64,000 nt of DNA from Pholiota molesta (taxonomy: Eukaryota > Basidiomycota > Agaricomycetes > Agaricales > Strophariaceae): contig JACGCK010000075.1 in NCBI GenBank assembly GCA_014925825.1, positions 157,708 through 221,707 of the forward strand, in the 5' to 3' direction. The first letter of the stretch is position 1, and every line of letters begins with the position of its first letter. The notes below the pieces were generated by a model, which ran no database searches, had not been told where the DNA came from, and saw nothing but the letters and a program-made list of their open reading frames with translations. The translations under genes were made by a program, and so were the position numbers. Below, piece by piece: positions 46,510 through 57,895 of the stretch.

Positions 46510-48639
46510 GAGTCTGGAGTGGCGAGGGGCTCGGGCGCGAAAAGGTGGCGCATGAGAGTGGGCGCTAAGGCATGTTGATAGCGACGGCGACGGCTAGTGG
46601 AACCGCGAGAGATAGGTGAGGAAAGGTCAGATTAAAGTTCGTAGGAGAGGGCCGAGCTTACAATACAGTGCTGTTGATTGCGCAGTGTACATGAGTATTT
46701 GGATTGCCAAGATATGTATGGGGAACTTTCTCGTTTTTGACAGCGCAGACATCACGCACGCAAGTGTAGACAGGCTAGAGCCGAACAAGTGACATGCCTA
46801 GCTCGTTACCGACGTGCTCGAACTCCTCCTGGCGGCGTCGAACAGGCCCCCATCAAAGGGCGATGGAATGCGGAGGTGCTGGTGGATGACAGAACTGATT
46901 AGATTTTGTAGCGCATGATAACGTTGAATCAGAGCAGGCGACGCCGTTAAAGGCGAGCATTGCACATGAACTGAGTGGTGTCAGTGAGATGAGGGCGTAG
47001 GCCACATCACGCGCTCGTGTATCGTACGGTTTCCAGATAACAAAACGGCAGCCAAAGAACACGAGTTGGAAGATCTAGTGAGCTAGAAAAAGGCGTGAAT
47101 GAGGCGATATTGCCATCCTCTTTCGGCATAGTAATTGTCATGCTACGGCGGGTTAATGTCAATTCCCAGAGGTGGGCCTGCAGACGTGGGCGCCGTTGGT
47201 GGCGGTGGTGTTGTGCTGTATATTGCTGCCACTGCTACGGCACTGGGGTGCAGTTGTTGAGTGGTTAGGGTGCTGTCAAGTGTAGAGGATCCGGGGTAAG
47301 TGTCCTGATTCCTTCGTGAGGGTAGTTCCGGTCCTGCGCAGTGGCCAGGCAAGGTCCAGGCGTGGTCAAGCCTCGTGTTCTGGGTGCGTGCATTCCTGCG
47401 GTGTCGAATCTAAGGCAGCATTGGCAGACATATTACCATTCACGCGCCTGAAGGAAAGGATCTCTCGCAATCCGTCGATTCTTGAGCTACAGTACGCATC
47501 GTAAATAGGATGCACCCTCGCAGTTCATTGATGGCTGTGCCTCCCAGTATACGTGTTGGCGAGAGAAAAAGTGAGGTCGGCAAGCAAATGGGCAAGCGCA
47601 GGAAGCCCCGGTCGTAAAGTCGTGAAGTCGTTGTGGAGAAGTGGAATGGGCGAGAAAGGCGCTCAAGCACATTCTTGTGTTTTAGCTGCATCATTTGCAC
47701 GGCGTCAAAGTTGACAGTGATGATAGCGGGCGGCCGTTGATGGCAGAAATCCAAGGGAGTGGCGGTACGTGTGGGCAGTTGCAGCTACTTAGGAAGGCCG
47801 TATGTCGACGTTGGCAGAGGTGTAGGGTGGGAGAGCTGCCGAAGCTAGTTCTCGGGCAAGGTGTGACGCGTCTCTATATGTAGAGCGGTCCCTGCTTGGA
47901 GTTCAGCGCTACAAAAGCGAGCCTCGTCCTCGTGTCCAGTCATGGTATCCCAGCTGAGTGAGCTCCGTCATCCAATGGCTTCGGGCTTCCCTAGGTGTCT
48001 GCACCGATAATTACGAGAGCAGAGCACGGTGCGTTGCGAAGTTGTACCGATGAACGTAAATGGGGAACACGGGATGCTTTAGAATCTGCTTTGGGGAAAT
48101 TGTAAGCAAGCTGCCGGCGTCAAAAGGACCTCTGAGTCTTAGTATACGGACGAGGTCAAGACGAGCTTGAAAATTGCTTGCTGGGCGACTCCATCATGTG
48201 CATCTAATGGGGTTAGGGTTAACATCAACGCTGCGGCAGCCCTCAACGTTCAACGGCAGCTAGCCTGGAATCTAACCATAGTACTGCCTAAGTGCAATAT
48301 AAATTCTAAAGCTGTAGGATAGCGTCCGCTGCATGATGTCCCGTGTTTCTCTGGGTGGTCACTCGCAAGTTCCTCGAGATTCAATCCAGATTCAAAATTG
48401 TCACCATTGACTGCCCCAGTGCCATGCCTGCAGCCGCGGCGCCACTTACCAACACAGAATCTCACAGAATCTCACCCAACCCCATCACAAACTTCTTATA
48501 GATGTTATTAATCGGTGGTTTTGAGTCTCTGATTAAAACGAGACGATGTACGCGGTTAGCTTTCGAGATTGAATTGGGATTTGAATATATCGCAAAGCAT
48601 TACAATGATCATCGTTATTCTACTACAGCCCGGTAAAGA
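46510..48639. other. Intergenic stretch without a supported gene
   Basis: No domain-bearing frame or splice-consistent exon set was seen on either strand over 2.1 kb. The composition is moderately GC-rich to 48.4 kb and then AT-rich, as expected for the 3' flank of the UbiA gene. Confidence 0.4.
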
Positions 48640-49821
48640 CTAAGCTGCGATTCTATAGGCGTAGTAGTATCCGGGAAGTACATGAGCGGCAGAGAGCCAA
48701 ACCTGCAAGTAATCCATAATGAGAATCGTAACGTTCCTGCAAAAGAATACCTAGACTTACATTGTACCAATAAAAAGCCATTTGCTTGTCCTTTACTGTC
48801 TGAGCACTCAAAAAATAGAAGCCGACAAAAAAAGCCAAACAACAGAAGATACATGCAAAAGTGAGATCCAACTGCCAAACATAGGAAAGCGCAATGGACC
48901 ATAGCATTAACGGAGCCATGACCGTATATTTCGCGATGTTTGGAAATACAATTGGAATGGTCTGTCGTCCAATGAGACGGTCGCCTTCCGCGTCCTTAAA
49001 GTCTTGTGCATGTATCGTGGTCGCAAAGATTCCACCGCTAATGCAAACTGCGAGTACCGCGATGGTGTTAATCCTTTCTCTATCGGACCCTAAAAATAGA
49101 ATTCAATTATATAGGGTAGTTTGATCAAGGGGATAAGCGCGCACCAGCTAACAATGTAGCGCCGAATTCGAAAGCCATAAATCCGCCTGCATTAACCATA
49201 TTTCGTACAACGAAATTACCCGCGTGGGCGGCAAGCTCGTTGTAGAGAACAGTAAGCAGAATCAATGCCACGCTGGAGTAGAGTGCTTCAACGCTGTATG
49301 CACTCGAAATCGCAAAGCAAAATGGTACTAAAATCCATCTCAAAATAATTGCATTTTTGAGCGTGATCCTTTTTGACGGTAATGGCCTATCGTTTTTGTT
49401 GAGTGCATCTTCGTCTGGGTCCATTGTTTGATTCGAGACATCGAATTGAAGGAGGTGTATCCATGTCCAGAACACAACATGAGGCAATTGCGAAATGTTG
49501 TTGATTGGAGCAGCAGCGATGGCAAAAAAAGTCTGGAAATAGCAGGGATATTAGGTTCGAGCGACATATGAAATCAAGTTCTTACAACTGGGATCAAAGT
49601 TGTCTTAATATCCGATTTAGTGAACAAAAATGCAGTGTACGCCGCATGTATCAACTGTTTTTATCAGCATTCAATGTCACCGCCTGATAAACGCAAAAGA
49701 TCGAGGTATTTACTACACCGGAAAGGAGTGAGAAACCACTAGTCGATTTGGCATCTGGTCGGGCCTTTAAAAGAGCTCCTAGGGCCTGCCAGTTATTCTG
49801 AGGTTTTATTGAAGCTTTCAT
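48640..49821 (-). CDS. UbiA-family prenyltransferase / terpene cyclase-like membrane protein
   Basis: UbiA proteins are multi-helix membrane enzymes that transfer prenyl groups to aromatic acceptors; some fungal members (such as the fumagillin-pathway cyclase) make sesquiterpenes instead. Start MKASIKPQNNW at 49821, then GFSLLSG joined across a GTAGTA intron to LIHAAYTAFLFTKSDIKTTLIPV. FDVSNQTMDPDEDALNKNDRP contains the first Asp-rich motif N-Q-x-x-D-x-x-x-D with the following N-K-x-x-R-P. The second Asp motif is HAQDFKDAEGDRLIGR. Hydrophobic helices follow, and the end VWLSAAHVLPGYYYAYRIAA-stop is reached at 48640 after a final intron. All junctions keep frame, so the gene looks intact. It sits between two GMC oxidoreductase genes, which suggests terpenoid or prenylated-aromatic metabolism; substrate cannot be told from sequence. 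Confidence 0.8.
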
Positions 49822-49989
49822 GGCGAATAGGAACCACAGGTAAAATGGTGAGGTAGAGTGGAGGCAAACGAGTCTTTTTATCGATTTAAAGCATACCTAT
49901 AATGGGTAAGTCGAGCAGCGGCTTGTCGAATACAATTGCGACTACCACGCTGAAATGTAAGCAAATATCAGAAGACATCTAGATAAGTG

Positions 49990-50371
49990 ATGGAAAAGTG
50001 CGAAGTGGGTCACCCTTTCCGGTTCTAATATTTGGCCAGCAGAGCTTACAAGTTCCTCAAAGACTATGGCACAATTACTTCGGGTCGTACAGACATTTTA
50101 TCAAGGGAAATGTATAAATAACTCATGAAAAATGTGGTAATGTTCTTTGAAGCCCAGGAACGGAACAAAAAGGGTGCTTTGTGTCCATAATTGAAAGTAT
50201 CTCAACGTGGCAAAATAACACTCATACCTACAGAATATAACTCTTGAAGATATCAGGAAGGAATCGTGGGCTGGGCCTCTACAGAAGTCTTTAGATCTGT
50301 ACGCCGATGCAGCCGAGCAGGGAGATTTCCCATGGTTGTACGCCACCTTGGTACCTGCTTCCTCCTATCAT
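49990..50371 (+). other. Unassigned coding-like fragment
   Basis: Two stretches look protein-like. One is AYKFLKDYGTITSGRTDILS and VVMFFEAQERNKKGAL (50040-50180), with a stop between them. The other is an exon-like segment after a CAG acceptor at 50229, reading NITLEDIRKESWAGPLQKSL and DLYADAAEQGDFPWLYATLV (50230-50350). I cannot assign a family. The lack of a continuous frame suggests a decayed or truncated gene between the UbiA and second GMC genes. Confidence 0.3.
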
Positions 50372-51163
50372 GTAGGATCGCAAATGTTACTTGAATGGTC
50401 GTGGAAATGACCGAGCTTTTGTCAAGATAATATTCAAATATTTAAATATTGATGCAAGCCTGGCGAGGCTCACGACACGGAGAGTCCGAGCGGTGTGCTC
50501 GGAACTCCTATGTAAGCAACACTTATAGATATCAGATCGTCCAAGATCGCATTATATTTATAGGATATCTAAATATGTCAACGGTGTGCGCAATCTGGAT
50601 ACCCAACTGCTGATAATCAAAAAAACGTCCACTATATTCGGTTTCTATTTCTTCTGTGTGGCCCCAAGAATGATTGAGCGCTGTACTATTTCGACTTGTA
50701 CCCACGCAACGCGTGAAAGTTGCCTGTGAGAACGGTAATAAGTAACGTTGCGATAAGCGCCAAAAATAACCAGATTGATATAAGGACTTGATGTACTTAC
50801 CAGCGGTCCTTGTAAAGGGTATAGCGGTCGTAGTATGCTACTTACTAGCCTGCGGTAAGAGCATCAGTGCAAGATCATCGATCATCATTGGTGGCGTACA
50901 AAACCGAGAGTCCATTTTGGATCATGGAAAGCCCAGCTCCTGATCAGAATTGGATCAGAACAAGTTAAGTTCAAACGTTTTTAGACCAGGAAATTGAGAA
51001 TTCGATGAATCCTGAAGCAAAAAATGAAAATAGAGATACTCTTGTATTGGATGTATGTGGTAGGGTGTATAAATTATGGTCTTTCAAGTCAACAGTGGTT
51101 GCATACACATCCACATTTCCATTGATTACACAGCTCATTGAACCTTTCCAACGCCTATTTACC

Positions 51164-54100
51164 ATGACGGCTTCCATTGAGCAAGTATCGGGCAAGACGT
51201 TCGACTTCATAATTATTGGTTCGTAATCCATATCCGCATAAACTATCGTGTCTAAATCCAGGGAAACTCGACCCATAGGAGGAGGGGTATTCATCATCTA
51301 CTCTCCAAACATGACGGTTATTAATAGACATGCGCCTTTATAGACAGCAGGACTTACTCTTGCAGCACGTCTATCGGAGGATACCAACGTATCCATCCTT
51401 GTACTCGAGGCTGGAGCCGCTAACCTCAATGACCCTATGATCTGTGAGGACTTAAGGCGATCTCTCTCAACAGGTCGAAGTAATCTGAAAATTTTTAGTG
51501 ACACCTGCACTGTTTGGCGTCCATTTCAAGAATCCAAACTACGATTGGGCGTTTCAAACAGTACGTCCTTTGATGTTTGGAAGCGGGTATAAAGACTGAA
51601 CTTGAACAGGTCCCACAGAAAGAACTTGGAGGAAGATCGGTTTATTGGGCTCGGTAAGACCCTCGCTGGCAGAGGTTCATCGGCTTACGCTATTTTAACA
51701 GAGGAAAAACCCTCGGAGGAAGTTCTGCATTGAATTTCTTTCAATTCCATAGGCCACCCAAATGGGACATCGACGGTAATCAAGACCTCAGCTCCATAAA
51801 TTTGGTAATATTGAACCAGTCTTGTAGCATTCGAAAAACTTGGAAACCCCGGTTGGAACTGGGAATTGCTCAAGAAGTATTTCGAAAAGTCGAGCGGCTT
51901 TATTCCGCCTTCTCAAAAGGCGGAAGCGGTCAGCTATGACATTACTCAACGCAACACGACAGGCCCCCTGAAATACTCTTATCCTCTGGTCTTATCTGGA
52001 TTTGAGGGTGCTTACCACGAGGTACATTTTAAATTTAAATTGTGTGCTTCCTGTCCTACAGATTTACCTGACTGATGGCCTTCATTCTTCAGGCTTTGAA
52101 GAGTATTGGAATTCATCGTCTTGAGGATCTGGTGAGCATTTATGATGTTCGTTTGAAGAATGATTTTGATATTGCTTGCCTTAGCTTTTTGGTGAAGTGT
52201 GTATACTATATTCCCTCCCTTTTATGGATATTTTGGCTGATTGCAAGCCGTAGACGAAAGGCACCTGGATTACCCCTGTCACGATTGACCCGAGGACCCA
52301 AACCCGTTCTTATGCAGCCAACGTTCGAAACCAAATTTCCTACCTTAATTCCAGAAAATTGACCTCAAGCTCCTTCAGATGTATTATACGCCAAACGCGG
52401 ACCGAAAAAATCTCACCGTTCTTGTCAGCTCTCAAGTTACCAAGATCAATTTGCATAAAGATTCGGCAGACGGCATCGCGACCGCGACTGGTGTCCAGTT
52501 CGTTCACGAAGGCAAGGCACACGTGGTGCATGCAAAGAAAGAAGTTATATTATCCGCGGGGTACGTGCTATGAATGAAACTCGCTAGTCGTTGATATTTA
52601 CTTTTTCTTAGTGCAATCATGTCTCCTCAGGTAATATCTATTTCGCTTGGTTAGCCTACGTGTGCTCACTGCTCTTAGATTCTCGAACTTTCCGGCATCG
52701 GGAACAAGAATGTGTTGAACAAGGTAGGAATCGAGACACTGGTAGATCTTCCTGGAGTAGGAGAAAATGTCCAAGAGCATGTTTACAGTGGAACAACGTT
52801 TGGTACGAGTCCACCGATTCACTTCCATACGACATGCTAATCTTTATGCTATATTCATAGAAGTCAGAAAGGAGGTTGAAGACCAGTATACGACCTTCGA
52901 TTGCTTGCGGGACCCGAAGCAGCGTGAAGAACAGAAAGCACTCTTGTATGTATACGGTTCTCTACGTTCGCATGCCGTCGCTGAGAAAGTGTTTTAGCGC
53001 CCAGGGAAAAGGCGCCTTCGGCATGGCTCCGGCATGCATGACATTCCTTCCGTTGGCAAATGCCTCCCCAGATTCCGAAGCTCTGACTCAAGATCTCAAA
53101 CAATCGATCAAAGCAGGCGTGGATGCCAATCAGCATTCTCCTGGATTACAAAAACAGTACAAGTTGCAACTGGAAAATATCGATAGGGGAAATCCTACCT
53201 GTGAGATTGTCCTTGCGCAAAGCTTTTCTACGACTGGAGGTGCGCTTTCAGACTTCAATCATCGTTCGTCCTTATAACCTTGGTACCATAGCTCTTCCGG
53301 AACCCGGAAAGAAGTATATTACGATGACATGCATGATAAACCATCCGTTTTCTCGTGGAAATATTGTCAGTGGGCATTGTGATTGAAAATTTGGTCTTTC
53401 ACTTATTTCTTACAGCATATCACTTCTAACAATCCATTGGAGCCTCCAGCGATTGATCCCCATTATTTCGAAGAGAAATTCGGTACGTGAGCTTACACCT
53501 CAAGAAACAGCTGTCTGATGATGGGTACCTATGAGATCTTCGCCTCTTCGTTGAACTTGTCAAATTGAATCGCCGGTTGGTCACGGAAGAACCCTTCAGG
53601 AATATTTTGACTGGTGAGCATGAGGACTGTTGTTCTGCGACGGAATGCAAGCTTATATCATGACAGAAGGCGAAGTCAACCCCGGTCTCAATACCAGCAC
53701 CGATGAGCAGATAGGGGGTACGCGACACGCAGAGATATATCATGTTGAACACTGACTTAAATACGGCGATGCTCTTCCAGATTACTTGAAAAAAAACTTC
53801 TCTACGACATTCCGTAAGTAACTTTGATATAGACAGTCTATATTCTCTCTCACCCTTTACAAAGACACCGTGGGCTCCTGTTCTATGCTTCCTCTCGAAG
53901 ACGGAGGAGTCGTGAGCCCGAAGCTTAAAGTATGTTACAGTTTTCCGAAGAGTTTGTATTCGCCGATCAAACTAATTTCTAACCGACAGGTCTACGGTAC
54001 GGCCAATATCCGTGTTGTGGATATCTCCATTATTCCGCTTCATATAGGCTCTCATATGCAATGTGAGGACGTCAATCAAAACTTGGGGACATAGCTGACA

Positions 54101-54227
54101 ATTTTTTTTTTCAGCGATGGCATATGCCATTGGTGAACTAGGTAAGTTAAACATATGCCAACCTATAGAGATATGCTGAAGGGCTTTCGAATTTTTAGCG
54201 GCTGATATCATTGCGCGAAAAATATGA
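51164..54227 (+). CDS. GMC oxidoreductase with many introns and two microexons
   Basis: A flavin-dependent alcohol oxidase/dehydrogenase of the GMC family without a signal peptide, so probably intracellular. Start MTASIEQVSGKTFDFIIIG at 51164. The FAD motif GGGTAGLTLAARL is only complete if an 8-nt exon GAGGAGGG (51279-51286) is included. RGKTLGGSSALNFFQFHRP is signature 1, with the block PGWNWELLKKYFEKS after it. A 12-nt exon encoding LFGE (52185-52196) is needed before TKGTWITPVTIDPRTQTRSY. Then KKEVILSAG, ILELSGIGNKNVL, GVGENVQEHV, HITSNNPLEPPAIDPHYF, HTVGSCSMLPLEDGGVV (first active-site His) and IIPLHIGSHMQAMAYAIGELA (second His), ending ARKI-stop at 54227. About 18 introns give one uninterrupted frame. 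It is divergent from the UbiA gene and may share its pathway. Confidence 0.8.
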
Positions 54228-54477
54228 TAACGTCAATATCGTAGTAGTAGTAAACGACTTATTCGACCGCTGACAAGTGCTATTTTTCAGTCTAAATAAT
54301 CTTCGAGCTTTAAACATATGGAAACAACACATGCCCAGCCTCGATGTAGGATGCTGAGCGCTATTCGTGTACACGGAAATTAGTGGGAATTCGGATAAGG
54401 TACAGGAGCATCTCGCTTGATCCTTTCTATCGAACTCACCTCTGAGTGCGAACGTCTGGACCTTGAACGCACTTGCA

Positions 54478-54836
54478 CAATGTCGTCGTCTGGTACTTAT
54501 GTCGAATCATATGCTGGTCGGTGGCTCTATAACGAGGCTGAAATTATGTGTTGAGACCTCTGAATCGACGCGAAAGCCCAAGAACGTGTGTTGCTTCAGG
54601 CGCTCTGCAAATTCATTCTAAGTACCTGCTGTCCCGACGACCCTCTGGCACAAGAGAACGGGTGTATGATCTCCTTCCTGCAACGGGCATATTCAAACGA
54701 TCTCTACCGTAGATGCGGAACAAACTTCGTCGAGCTGGAGAAATTTGTTGCTGGCGTACAGAGCACTGAACGACGAGGTGACGAGATCTTCGGCTTACTT
54801 GCAGATTGGCATACAGAAAAGGCGGAAGAAACTTAA
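54478..54836 (+). other. Possible remnant gene, unassigned
   Basis: A frame with MSSSGTYVESYAGRWLYNEAEI ends at a stop near 54555; a second begins at 54588 and reads CKFILSTCCPDDPLAQENGC and VELEKFVAGVQSTERRGDE to a stop at 54836. The pieces look like parts of one protein, but I recognise no domain and see no intron joining them. It may be a decayed copy of an unknown gene. Confidence 0.25.
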
Positions 54837-56047
54837 CGATGATCTGTTGACGCTTGTAGTCACGCTTTTAGCAATGTTGAGGCCCATCATCTGGTATTAG
54901 GGACCCATACATATGCATTGTGCATTTTGACTCCAACTAACTGTGCGCACTGAAGTCTGTGAAGATGAAGGTGTCGCCCAACACCCAGTACTCTTGAGAC
55001 ACACGCCGTGAAGAAAATACACAATGGTTCCCTTCCAGCCCATTCCTCCGCGCCAACTTAGCCACAGCGCCGTCCTCGGAAGCATCGACTGTCCTTCCTC
55101 ATTCGAAGACCCATCCATGAGTCATACAAACCGCGTGTAAACAACTTCAACGCGACGCTACAGGCGCACAAGTCCAATGTGGATAGGACCAGATGACGGA
55201 TCCTGAGAGGCTCTCTTACTGGTAGTGGTGTACGAGTGCGCGTTCTGGCGCGGCCCTACCAACGAGGGCCTCGTAGACTTCAGCCGACTCATCACTGCGG
55301 TACCCCTTTACGCCCACCGACGCCCTAAGAAAACTCGCAGTATCAACTGAAGTCTCGATTATACGCGGCGCTCGGGAATGATCGAGTGCGAACACGAGGG
55401 TGCAGGCCTCGCGCTGCCATGGACAGGGTCCGGACGCAGGAGCTCAAGAGCTACTCAGCCAACAGAAGAGGGTCCAGCGTTCGAGTCTCCACACTGTTCC
55501 AGTCCCCTTTGGCGTCTAGAAAGAGCCCAGTCGGTACCAACCGTCGTTGTGCTCAAGTCGCCAGGTGATGTCCATAGCAGAGATCGAACTGATAGGGAGG
55601 GGAGGCGGTCCCGATGGCGATGTTCTTCCTCCGGGTGTGCGTCCAGCCTTCAAATGGCACCGAGAATCCACATATCGAAGGCGAACACAGACGGCGGGGG
55701 AACAACTGCTCACGGGAATGAACGCCATGCAGGCGGTGAGGCTGCGCTCAGTAAGATTCAAGGCGCCGAAGAACGAGTTCAAGGATGTGTCGTGTTTAAC
55801 AAGGCCGTATATGTGGGGACGAGGGCGAGACAAAGATAAGATCCGAGAGCTGGTAGGGATGGCATGGATGGCAGCGGAGAAGGAAGGAAGGGTACGCGGA
55901 GGGTACAGAGAAAGGACGTCGGACGATGTCTTAGTTGATCAGTTTTACTATAGGGCCGGCTCTCGGTTAACAAGATTTTTCCAAGTAGGTCACGCACTTG
56001 TCATGCCAAGCTGCGTCGCGACTCGCCAGTGCCACTAACTGCCCAGC
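54837..56047 (+). other. Stretch with overlapping open frames, no assigned gene
   Basis: Two plus-strand frames overlap (55378-55839 and 55547-56038). The second contains KIRELVGMAWMAAEKEGRVR and TSDDVLVDQFYYRAG, which look somewhat protein-like. No start context, splice logic or domain allows a firm call, and an overlap of two real genes is unlikely. Confidence 0.2.
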
Positions 56048-56160
56048 CGCGTCTCGTCCCCGCGTCCCCAGTCACTATGTCGTCCCTAGTCGCTGCGTCG
56101 TCCCCATCGCCATGTCGTCCTCAGTCACCCCCTCGTCCCAAGTCGCTGCGTCGTCCAATC
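56048..56160. repeat. 18-bp minisatellite, about five units
   Basis: The unit CCCYAGTCGCTGCGTCGT (Y = C or T) repeats with small changes: CCCCAGTCACTATGTCGT, CCCTAGTCGCTGCGTCGT, CCCCATCGCCATGTCGT and so on. The array ends near CCAATCGTCCC. Confidence 0.7.
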
Positions 56161-56922
56161 GTCCCAGCCACCAGCTCGAACCTCCTTCCAGCTTCTTCCT
56201 CTTGCACTCTGCAAGTCTCGATTTTCTCGCCGTGATGAGCCTGAGCCTTCTTTGATGTGCTCTATGCCTTCACGTGTGGTTAAACTCTACACTTGCAGAG
56301 CGTAAGTATGACGGTCCATGGACATGTTGACCTCAATGTTAGCAGACGTCAGTCCAGCCATGCCTCTCTCATCGTCACTCGAACTGTTGCACAATACTAA
56401 TGCCCGTTCTACAGGCTTTGATCTGCGACGGATTCCATCAAATACACTTGTGTCTCGTCCGAAATTACAATTTTACAGACATCTTGACAATGAATGTGAG
56501 ACGCTCAGCGCAGACTGCTCCAACATGCATATATTCATGGAGTCCGTGTACACCAAATTTTCCATGCGCCCATCCTCGGCGCTCGCCCATGTTGCGTCGG
56601 TGGCGCTCTTCCTCTACCATACCTCTATGTGGGCTACCACAGCACGCACCAACACCACCGACGCCACATAGGGATGCCCACTAAGGGTTGACGCTCGATG
56701 TTTGGGCAAGCCCAGCAGCAAGGTCAGGGATATCGTGCGGATGACCATACTCCAGGTACGTCGCTGTAAAATCCCAGCTAGTCCCAACCTAATGCTCTTG
56801 TCTGCACCCACCCAGCGCTCTTCCACCCCTCCGTCACCCATTTCGAGGAACTAGGCGCTCCAGCGCCTTCTTGCACTGCCAACAACCTCCCGCCCGCGGG
56901 CATCAAGCTTTGACGCTCGCGC
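56161..56922. other. Intergenic, no supported gene
   Basis: One frame (56318-56671 plus) is open for 117 codons but lacks any domain or supporting signals. Nothing else was recognised. Confidence 0.3.
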
Positions 56923-57895
56923 AAGGCCAGCGAGGACACGGTAGCTCATGAACGAGCTCTAAACTCGTTCGTGTAGCGCCCTATCGCAGCAATGGCCCTC
57001 CGACCCACCTCGGACTTATACGAGTCTTGCTCGCCCGGCCGGTTCAATGCTTCAAAGTCCAGTGCTCGCGATGTTTTAAGTTTCCGGCGTAGCTTCCTTG
57101 CCTTGTTCCTTTGCCCCCATCCACGTCTATGCTGGTGTGAACGAAACCACTGTAGGTAGTTCTGCTCTCCACATGCGATGGGGCAGTTGTGGCCATCCGG
57201 AATTTGGAGGTTACGCTGACTGTGTTTGTGTCAAGGGTCTACGGGAACTTGTTCACCCCTAGACATCATTCTGCCGTCCGTACACCGAGTCCAATCGCAC
57301 GACCATGCTCAGAAACGATTTCCTGAAGTGGCTGGGGACTGTAACAGCTCGTAGCGATCTAAACATATCCCAACCAGCCGACATGCTCTCTGACGCCGCG
57401 GGAGCTCGCTCGTGTAAGGCCAGCCGAGGACACAGTAGCTCATGAACGAGCTGTAAGCTCGTTCCTGTGGCGCCCTATCGCAGCGATGACCCCCGGAGCC
57501 ACATCGGGCTTATACGAGCCTTGCTCGCCCGGCCGGTTCAATGCTTCAAAGTCCAGTGCTCGCGATGTTTCAAGTTTCCGGCGTAGCTTCCTTGCCTTGT
57601 TCCTTTGCCCCCATCCACGTCTATGCTGGTGTGAACGAAACCACTGTAGGTAGTTCTGCTCTCCACATGCGATGGGGCAGTTGTGGCCATCCGGAATTTG
57701 GAGGTTACGCTGACTGTGTTTGTGTCAAGAGTCTACGGGAACTTGTTCACCCCTAGACATCACTCTGCTGTCCGTACACCCGAGTCCAATCGCACGACCA
57801 TGCTCAGAAACGATTTCCTGAAGCGGCTGGGGGATGTAGACAGCTCGTAACGATGTAAACATATCCCAACCAGTCGACAGGCTTTCCGCAGCGCC
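56923..57895 (+). repeat. Tandem duplication of a ~493-bp unit
   Basis: Unit A starts at AAGGCCAGCGAGGACACGGT (56923) and unit B at AAGGCCAGCCGAGGACACAG (57416). The two match almost throughout, including GCCCGGCCGGTTCAATGCTT, TTCCGGCGTAGCTTCCTTGC, CTCTCCACATGCGATGGGGC and ATCGCACGACCATGCTCAGA, with only scattered substitutions. Each contains the small palindrome GAACGAGCT..AGCTCGTTC. The middle part also matches, more weakly, a block at 39780-39910. No gene was recognised in the unit. Confidence 0.85.

Noticed and set aside
54478..54600. Start of a protein-kinase-like (phosphotransferase) gene from the GRWLYNE string
   Set aside because: No glycine loop, catalytic loop or other kinase motif follows, so the resemblance is too short to use.
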